The notes beneath the pieces were generated by a model. That model worked only from the letters and a program-made list of their open reading frames with translations. It was not told where the DNA came from and did no database searches. 58,441 nt of DNA from Bacillus swezeyi (GTDB taxonomy: Bacteria > Bacillota > Bacilli > Bacillales > Bacillaceae), in contig NZ_MRBK01000016.1 in NCBI RefSeq assembly GCF_001969815.1, forward strand, positions 1-58,441, in the 5' to 3' direction. The translations under genes and the position numbers were made by a program. Of this stretch, positions 53,215 to 58,441 are shown piece after piece; the first letter of the stretch is position 1, and every line of letters starts with the position of its first letter.

Positions 53215-54177
53215 TTAAATCTCAGTCTTCGGCTGTTTCTCTCCAAGGACGAGGGCAATGTTTTCAGCACAGAGTCTCATCATCGCTTCCCTCGTTTCTT
53301 TGCTGGCGCTTCCGATATGCGGGAGCGCGGTTACTTGAGGAAGATTGGCTAGCGGATGCTTTTTTGAAATCGGCTCTTCGGCAAAAACGTCCAGCCCCGC
53401 GCCGGCAATCTCTTTTTCGACAAGCGCATCATACAAATCGCCTTCGTCCACTACCTGTCCTCTTGAGACATTGATGAAAAAGGCGGTGTGCTTCATCTTT
53501 TTGAAAGCGGAGCGGTTAAACATGTGTTTCGTTTCCTTTGTTAAAGGGGTCAGGCATACAACAAAGTCCGATTGTTCAAGCAGTTCATCAAACGATACCC
53601 ACACAGCGCCAAGCTCTTCTTCCGCCTCGGAATTCTGCCTGCGGTTATGATACAAAACGTTCATGCTAAAGCCTTTTGCCCGTCTTGCAACGGCTCGTCC
53701 GATGCTTCCCATGCCGACGATGCCGATCGTTTTATGATGGATATCGGCGCCTGCTAAAAAATAAGGCCCCCAGCCTGTCCATCGGCCTTGTTTGATCCAG
53801 TCGCTGGCTTCGATGATTCTGCGCGCCGCAGCCATTAATAAAGCAAAAGTCAAATCTGCTGTGGATTCGGTCAACACATCAGGCGTATTGCAGCAAATAA
53901 CACGATGTTTGTTGGCAGCTTCTACATCGATATTGTCATAGCCGACTGCCAAATTGGCCACCACTTTTAAATGCAGCGCTTCTTTCAGCAGTTCCTCATC
54001 AATCCGGTCTGAGAGCATGGTCAAAAGTCCATCCGCTGTTTTGGCTTTTTCAAGCAGGACATCCCGCGGACATGGTTCATCTTCCTTTTCCCACATTTCA
54101 ATATCAGCCGCTTCTTTTAATGGGGAAAGCTGTTCTTCCGGTAATGTTCTCGTCACATATACAATCGGTTTATCCAT
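53215..54177 (-). CDS. D-2-hydroxyacid dehydrogenase (glyoxylate/hydroxypyruvate reductase type)
   Basis: NAD(P)H-dependent reductase, 320 aa. NLAVGYDNIDVEAANKH, Rossmann motif GIVGMGSIGRAVARRAKGFS, catalytic Arg in INVSRGQVVDEGDLYDAL, Glu in AGLDVFAEEP and His in ALPHIGSASKETREAMM. Best match in type is the GhrB/YvcT group. The ATG at 54177 has a good ribosome site (GAAAGGAAC upstream). It is inserted between hom and yutH, which are adjacent in B. subtilis as I recall. Confidence 0.92.
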   Translation of the reverse strand: MDKPIVYVTRTLPEEQLSPLKEAADIEMWEKEDEPCPRDVLLEKAKTADGLLTMLSDRIDEELLKEALHLKVVANLAVGYDNIDVEAANKHRVICCNTPDVLTESTADLTFALLMAAARRIIEASDWIKQGRWTGWGPYFLAGADIHHKTIGIVGMGSIGRAVARRAKGFSMNVLYHNRRQNSEAEEELGAVWVSFDELLEQSDFVVCLTPLTKETKHMFNRSAFKKMKHTAFFINVSRGQVVDEGDLYDALVEKEIAGAGLDVFAEEPISKKHPLANLPQVTALPHIGSASKETREAMMRLCAENIALVLGEKQPKTEI

Positions 54178-54235
54178 AGCTGCCTCGTTCCTTTCTGTGA
54201 GTCGCTTTCAAGTATAAGCATATCGAAAAAAACGG

Positions 54236-54268
54236 CAAAAGTTAAGACACCTAAGGGCTTAAGGTGTC
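54236..54268 (-). terminator. yutH terminator
   Basis: GACACCT / AGGTGTC hairpin overlapping the yutH stop; the following TTAACTTTT is a weak T-tract. Confidence 0.6.
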
Positions 54269-55263
54269 CTTTTCAGCCAATTGACAGAAGGCATGCTGAC
54301 ATATCCTCCGGCCCGCATGCCGGCCAGCTCCTGAAATCCCTTTAGAAACCGTTCATACGCCGCAGATTGAGACAGTAAATAATCAAGTCTGCTCTCATAA
54401 AAATGGTGTTCTGATTCAGAAGATATATAATAGCCTTCAACGGTATCAAAATAGTGAAGCGGAAATAACAGCCTGCTGTACAGCAGCCGCTTAGAAAAAG
54501 AGGAAAGCGGTGTGACTTGTTCATATTGCTGAAGAAAAGATGCAATGTCATTGACATTTTTGTTTTCCCGAAACAAACTTCTTGTATATTCCGCAAGATC
54601 CCGTGCAGCATGATCAAAAACCCATTCAACAGGAATTTTGATCAAAGGCTCGTGCTTCCATGTCTCACAGGTGAGGCGCTGCTGGCAAATCGTCCCGGAA
54701 TCGGCCGCTTGCGGCTGATCATCCAATTCTGTGTCAGCCAAATACTGAATCGCATTTTCGGTTAAACCGAGATAATATGGAAACGATTCGATAAACTGTT
54801 TTTCAAAGGGCTGCAATTGCGGTGACTGAGACTTTTGCATCCAGAATTGCTCCAGCTGATCAAGGCGCTTCCCCCATAATTCTTTCCACTGCCCGATCCT
54901 TGAGGTTTCTTTTACTTCATAAGGGTAGCCCCTTCCCTTTTGATGAAATTCAGCAAGCTCTGCCCCGAATGGATAAGACCTGTTCGTAAAGCGGGGAGCG
55001 GCCTGAAGAAGCACATATGATATTCCGTTTTCTTCAAAAGTCATGTCCCCGTCTTTTGTAAATAAAAACGTAGACACGTATGGGTCGCGCTGTTCTTGCA
55101 AATACTGACTCATACCGTAAAATTCCGTCAGTTCAGTCTGATTGAAATGGGAAACCGGAACGATCAAAAATATGGAGTTTGGCGTTTGAAAGCTCTGATA
55201 AGAAAGATGCTGTGAAAGATCACGTATATGAATGCCGAATTTTTCTTTAATCAAATCTTTCAT
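54259..55263 (-). CDS. yutH: YutH, CotS-family spore-coat kinase-like protein
   Basis: 334 aa, aminoglycoside-kinase-like fold of the CotS/YutH spore-coat group. PLIKIPVEWVFDHAARDLAEY and FPLHYFDTVEGYY are recognisable, but the catalytic His-x-Asp motif of active kinases is not evident, so a structural coat role is likely. The ATG at 55263 follows AAGGTGAT; a GTG three codons earlier overlaps the ribosome site. Divergent from yutG. Confidence 0.9.
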   Translation of the reverse strand: MKDLIKEKFGIHIRDLSQHLSYQSFQTPNSIFLIVPVSHFNQTELTEFYGMSQYLQEQRDPYVSTFLFTKDGDMTFEENGISYVLLQAAPRFTNRSYPFGAELAEFHQKGRGYPYEVKETSRIGQWKELWGKRLDQLEQFWMQKSQSPQLQPFEKQFIESFPYYLGLTENAIQYLADTELDDQPQAADSGTICQQRLTCETWKHEPLIKIPVEWVFDHAARDLAEYTRSLFRENKNVNDIASFLQQYEQVTPLSSFSKRLLYSRLLFPLHYFDTVEGYYISSESEHHFYESRLDYLLSQSAAYERFLKGFQELAGMRAGGYVSMPSVNWLKRTP

Positions 55264-55413
55264 GGATATCACCTTCGTTCCTAAAAAATGACCTTCTACA
55301 CATCGTAATAACGAAGGAATCCAATTATGAGTAGAACATCAAGAAAAAGAGTTCTAAAATCGTTACATTTTTCAGGATGTTTGTATACACTAAGTAAAAA
55401 AGATTGGGTGAAA

Positions 55414-55917
55414 ATGATGCCGGAAAACAACAGCATGCATCAAATCGAAACAGCCGCAAAAGAGTGGCTTGAGAAACGGGGAGTCAAGATATCGGACATT
55501 GCAGACCTTGTCTACATTCTGCAAAAGAAATATCATCCAAACTTAACAAAAAAAGAATGCGAAGAAAATGTCAGCCGGGTCATGAAGAAGCGCGAAGTTC
55601 AAAACGCCGTAATCACAGGTATTCAATTGGATATATTAGGAGAGCAGAAAAAGCTTCTTGAACCGCTCCAGACTTTAATTGAAACGGATGAAAGCCTTTA
55701 TGGCGTCGATGAAATCCTCTCTTTCTCAATCGTCAACCTCTACGGTTCGATCGGTTATACGAACTATGGCTACATCGATAAAATCAAACCCGGGGTGCTG
55801 GGCCGTTTAAACGATAAATCAACCGGCGAATGCCATACCTTTTTGGACGATATCGTCGGCGCTATCGCAGCAGCCTCCTCCAGCAGACTGGCTCATCGGG
55901 CTAAAGACGCGGAATAA
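55414..55917 (+). CDS. yutG: YutG, phosphatidylglycerophosphatase A-like protein
   Basis: 167 aa from the ATG at 55414 (GGGTGAAA upstream; ATG 55417 equally possible). The frame is open 29 codons further up without similarity. PgpA-like domain: KISDIADLVYILQKKYHPNL, ITGIQLDILGEQK, LYGVDEILSFSIVNLYGSIG and a C-terminal CHTFLDDIVGAIAAASSSRL. The Asp-rich DDIVGA end is the family hallmark. Substrate unproven. Confidence 0.88.
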   Translation: MMPENNSMHQIETAAKEWLEKRGVKISDIADLVYILQKKYHPNLTKKECEENVSRVMKKREVQNAVITGIQLDILGEQKKLLEPLQTLIETDESLYGVDEILSFSIVNLYGSIGYTNYGYIDKIKPGVLGRLNDKSTGECHTFLDDIVGAIAAASSSRLAHRAKDAE

Positions 55918-55923
55918 AGGCCC

Positions 55924-55961
55924 AAAAAAACACTTGTCCTTTTTGGAACAAGTGTTTTTTT
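55924..55961. terminator. Terminator between yutG and yutF
   Basis: AAAAAAACACTTGT / ACAAGTGTTTTTTT hairpin with a ten-base loop between convergent genes. Confidence 0.93.
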
Positions 55962-55962
55962 G

Positions 55963-56733
55963 TTAGATGCGATCCATCCATTCTGTCAGTGAATCGATCA
56001 CATATGTCGGTTTTTCCGGATAGGTCTCAAGGTGTTCTTTTTTGGTGACGCCAGTGTGCACAAGAAGTGTATCCATGCCTGAATTCATCCCGGCCATAAT
56101 ATCTGTGTCATAGTTGTCACCGACCATCAGCGTTTCACTGATGTCCGTCCCGAGCACTTTCATCGCCTGCTCCATGATGATCGGTTCGGGCTTGCCGATA
56201 AAAATCGGCTCTGTACGCGTTGAGACGGTTAATACAGATGTTAAAGAACCATTACCAGGCAAAAGCCCTCTTTCAGTGGGAATGGCGATATCGCCGTTTG
56301 TCGAAATGAATTTGGCACCGTTCCGTATCGCCAGACAGCCGACGGCGAGCTTTTCATATGTAATACCGCGGTCAATACCGACAACGACAAAGTCGGCGTC
56401 TTCATCGCCGAACGCCAAGCCCTTTTCTTCAATGGCTTGGCGGATTCCTTCTTCACCAATCACATAGACGGATGCGCCCGGTCTTTGTTCAGCGATAAAG
56501 TTCGCTGTAGCCATGCTTGTCGTAAATACCTGTTCTTCCGTTGCCGGGATGTCAAAAGAAATAAGCTTGTCCGCCACTTGTTTCGGAGTACGCGAGGAAT
56601 TGTTGGTTACGAATAAGTAGGGAATATTCCGCTCTTTCAGCTTCTTTACAAATTCGCAGGCTTCGTCGATTTTTTCCGTTCCCTTGTACATTGTTCCGTC
56701 TAGGTCAATTAAATATCCTTTGTATGTTTTCAT
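55963..56733 (-). CDS. yutF: YutF, NagD-type HAD phosphatase
   Basis: HAD-superfamily (type IIA cap) sugar- or nucleotide-phosphatase, 256 aa. Catalytic DxD is D10/D12 in YLIDLDGTMYKG; motif II is LFVTNNSSRTP; motif III/IV is GKPEPIIMEQ and MVGDNYDTDIMAG. Complete. 17 bp downstream of yutE on the same strand and probably co-transcribed with yutD-yutE. Confidence 0.94.
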   Translation of the reverse strand: MKTYKGYLIDLDGTMYKGTEKIDEACEFVKKLKERNIPYLFVTNNSSRTPKQVADKLISFDIPATEEQVFTTSMATANFIAEQRPGASVYVIGEEGIRQAIEEKGLAFGDEDADFVVVGIDRGITYEKLAVGCLAIRNGAKFISTNGDIAIPTERGLLPGNGSLTSVLTVSTRTEPIFIGKPEPIIMEQAMKVLGTDISETLMVGDNYDTDIMAGMNSGMDTLLVHTGVTKKEHLETYPEKPTYVIDSLTEWMDRI

Positions 56734-56750
56734 GTTGTCACTCCAGTTTT

Positions 56751-57191
56751 TTAATGCGGTTTGAATGCAGATACCGGACCGAGCTCATTGTTTAAATAAT
56801 CGCGGATCCGGGCCGGAAAATGCTCAAGCGTTTCCGCGTGCTGTTGCAGCAGCTTTTCCAATTCTTCATGGTTCACGTTCAGGTAGTCTTGAACCAATGT
56901 CTTGCGGGAGGCGATCAGATGTTTCAGGCTGTCTCCTTCTGTTTGGCCGACAACTTTTTCATCCGTCAGTATATCCATGATGTCGTCATAGCTGCCAGGG
57001 TCCCTCATAATAAAGCCGTCAATCATATCATTCCCTATATCCAATATACATTCGATCAGCGTATGGCCGATTCGCTCAAGCGCTTTTTTTTCTATTTCAG
57101 AAGTCCATTCCTCCTGCGCTTTAAAGAGCCGGAGTTCATCTTCAAGATAGTTCAGCGTGTTTTCGATTTTGTTTCGATCGACAAAATACAC
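56751..57191 (-). CDS. yutE: YutE, DUF86 (HepT-like) protein
   Basis: 146 aa helical protein of the HEPN/HepT-like family. Starts MYFVDRNKIENTLNYLEDEL at a GTG (57191) with AGGGGATGTGA upstream. MIDGFIMRDPGSYDDIMDIL and SRKTLVQDYLNVNHEELEKL are the family core. Where toxins of the family have an R-x4-H motif, this reads R-KTLV-Q-DY, so the catalytic His is replaced. No MntA-type antitoxin neighbour. It overlaps neither gene; yutD ends 26 bp upstream. Confidence 0.9.
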   Translation of the reverse strand: MYFVDRNKIENTLNYLEDELRLFKAQEEWTSEIEKKALERIGHTLIECILDIGNDMIDGFIMRDPGSYDDIMDILTDEKVVGQTEGDSLKHLIASRKTLVQDYLNVNHEELEKLLQQHAETLEHFPARIRDYLNNELGPVSAFKPH

Positions 57192-57217
57192 AAGCTCACA
57201 TCCCCTATTATTATCGC

Positions 57218-57493
57218 TTATTTTCGTAATCGTTTTAAAACAAAATAGGCACATCCAAAATTACAATATTCGTAAATATATTCATCAAGGGTGCTGATTT
57301 TTGTATCAAATGTGGCCTTTTGGTTTTGGTCGTCAAAAAAGCCTTTCAGCCTCAGCTGGCTGTATCCCCAGTCTCCGACAATATAGTCGTACTTATTTAA
57401 AATGTCGGAGTATCTTGCTTTAAATGCTTCTTCATTAAAGCCGTTTTTTACATCTTGGACGACTTCAAAAGCAGCGTTCTGAACGACGATCAT
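57218..57493 (-). CDS. yutD: YutD, DUF1027 protein, 91 aa
   Basis: Conserved Firmicute protein of unknown function. ATG at 57493 after AGAGGTG. MIVVQNAAFEVVQDVKNGFN, KYDYIVGDWGYSQLRLKGFF and a C-terminal EYCNFGCAYFVLKRL. The GDWGYSQLRLKGF stretch is the family hallmark. First gene of yutD-yutE-yutF; divergent from yutC. Confidence 0.9.
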   Translation of the reverse strand: MIVVQNAAFEVVQDVKNGFNEEAFKARYSDILNKYDYIVGDWGYSQLRLKGFFDDQNQKATFDTKISTLDEYIYEYCNFGCAYFVLKRLRK

Positions 57494-57596
57494 TCTTTTC
57501 ACCTCTTTTATATGATAATTCAAACCCAAGCCGCCATCAATTGCTAAGAATAAATCCGCTTCTTTGGAAAAGCTAAAGATAAGGAGGAAATGCAGA

Positions 57597-58217
57597 ATGA
57601 ATAAAAAATTATTTTTATTTGGCCTGCTGCTGGCACCGCTTGTAGGATGTCAGACGGCTTTAAACGACACAGAACACAATATTTATGAAGAAGACGGAAA
57701 TACCGTACATGTGGCTGATAAGAATCCCCAATATAACGAGCGATTCCGAAACGACGACCGGAAAGGCAGGTTCGGATATGCGCGGCATCAGGCAACCCCT
57801 GTTGCAAATAAGGAAAAGATGCAGGCTCCGCAAATCAACCGGGAAGAAATGGCTCATATTATATCTAGTTTAACGGTTCAGCTTCCCAATATTCAAGATG
57901 CCTCAACGCTTGTAACAGATGAGGAAGCACTTGTCGTCTACAAAACGGACTCCAAGAAGAGGGAAGAAACGGCTGACCAGGTGAAAAAGACAGCCGCATC
58001 CGTCATACCAAGATATTACAAAATCTATATTTCCGATGATGCAAACTTGATCCAATCCGTTGCCAATTTCAGCCGGCTCGGGTCCAACTCAAGAAATGTC
58101 GATCAGCTGATGGCTGATACGATCAAAGAAATGCAAAAATCGCCGCAAGGAAAAACAACTACAGATACAGACGATGAAACCGGCCTTGATGGACAAGGAA
58201 AAAACATGGAATCCTAA
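57597..58217 (+). CDS. yutC: YutC, YhcN/YlaJ-family spore lipoprotein
   Basis: 206 aa lipoprotein: signal MNKKLFLFGLLLAPLVGC with lipid-attachment C18. The YhcN/YlaJ domain follows (about 80-170): IISSLTVQLPNIQDASTLVT, DEEALVVYKTDS, RYYKIYISDDANLIQSVANF. The tail is hydrophilic. A role in spore inner membrane or germination is inferred from the family. The ATG at 57597 has AAGGAGG eight bases upstream. Confidence 0.9.
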   Translation: MNKKLFLFGLLLAPLVGCQTALNDTEHNIYEEDGNTVHVADKNPQYNERFRNDDRKGRFGYARHQATPVANKEKMQAPQINREEMAHIISSLTVQLPNIQDASTLVTDEEALVVYKTDSKKREETADQVKKTAASVIPRYYKIYISDDANLIQSVANFSRLGSNSRNVDQLMADTIKEMQKSPQGKTTTDTDDETGLDGQGKNMES

Positions 58218-58234
58218 AACCGGATGCGGCCGCA

Positions 58235-58262
58235 TAAAAAAACGCCAGAATGTCTGGCGTTT
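58235..58262. terminator. yutC terminator
   Basis: AACGCCAGA / TCTGGCGTT stem with a three-base loop, shortly after yutC; T-tract short on the plus strand. Confidence 0.7.
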
Positions 58263-58386
58263 CAGCGTGTCGACAAACCCTCGCATTCGTTGTCAGGCCT
58301 GCGCGTCGGTGCTCACGAATTCCAACATTCGCTCCGCTCCGATGCTCGGCCTTCCTAGACTGCAAAGGTTTTCAATCACGCTGAAA
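58260..58386. repeat. Structured palindromic intergenic element (REP/MITE-like candidate)
   Basis: The ends TTTCAGCGTG (58260-58269) and CACGCTGAAA (58377-58386) are perfect inverted repeats 107 bp apart. Nested inside are AAACC/GGTTT, AGGCC/GGCCT and GTCGG/CCGAT pairs, so the whole 127 bp can fold as one long hairpin. GC-rich relative to neighbouring spacers and without an ORF. I suspect a dispersed repeat, but only one copy is in this window. Confidence 0.5.
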
Positions 58387-58389
58387 GGA

Positions 58390-58431
58390 TGACAAAATCC
58401 TAAAACTTCAAACCGTTTTAGGATTTTGTCA
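58390..58431. terminator. Strong 17-bp hairpin at the window end
   Basis: Perfect stem TGACAAAATCCTAAAAC / GTTTTAGGATTTTGTCA with an eight-base loop. It could terminate a gene entering from the right on the minus strand, or be the end module of the palindromic element beside it. Confidence 0.7.
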
Positions 58432-58441
58432 ACAATCTGAA

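Overview
The window comes from a Bacillus of the B. subtilis group. Gene content and order follow the B. subtilis chromosome from comP/degQ to yutC almost gene by gene. Protein divergence and the extra genes point to B. licheniformis or B. paralicheniformis; this is an inference from recalled homologues, no search was run. There are no rRNA or tRNA genes, no CRISPR array, no intact insertion sequence and no prophage.

Layout. 1-2280: quorum-sensing locus comP(partial)-comX-comQ, then degQ with a ComA-type box; comP, comX and the 3' part of comQ are strikingly AT-rich, as expected for an exchanged pherotype cassette. 2627-8849: yuzC, c-di-GMP phosphodiesterase pdeH, NAD salvage pncA-pncB, small yue genes and the permease yueF. 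8850-12060: accessory patch with a decayed esterase, an intact secreted lipase with a cre site, yueE and a decayed Nudix gene. 12066-23420: type VII secretion (Yuk/Yue) operon on the minus strand, yukE-yukD-yukC-yukBA-yueB-yueC, an extra membrane-protein gene, and yueD. 23805-27879: alanine module (AGCS symporter, AdeR, Ald). 27966-31492: a frameshifted membrane-protein gene, yuiH, BirA-controlled bioY, yuiF. 31655-37941: pepA, yuiD, yuiC, yuiB, yuiA, yumB, yumC. 37974-43260: small zinc-ribbon proteins, yutM, dapF, yutK, yuzB, yutJ. 43311-46727: accessory island with a gene remnant, a dienelactone-hydrolase-like gene, a Rap-Phr pair whose Phr precursor carries two copies of the same octapeptide, PadR-controlled padC and an orphan gene. 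46827-58217: yuzD, yutI, yuxL, hom-thrC-thrB, an inserted hydroxyacid dehydrogenase, and yutH to yutC. The window ends in a strongly structured intergenic element.

How the parts connect. Two peptide-signalling systems lie here. ComQXP acts through ComA, whose predicted box precedes degQ; DegQ promotes DegU phosphorylation, and DegU is known to activate the B. subtilis yuk operon. Rap-Phr probably acts on the sporulation phosphorelay. Much of the rest is nutrient and redox housekeeping with readable local regulation: BirA at bioY, PadR at padC, Rex-like sites at yumB, CcpA cre at the lipase.

No wholly unknown system is evident. The strongest novel-looking items are the two-copy Phr precursor, a comQ start region whose ideal Shine-Dalgarno leads to an in-frame ATC, the extra gene inside the type VII operon, a one-base frameshift in a four-helix membrane-protein gene, and the terminal palindromic element.
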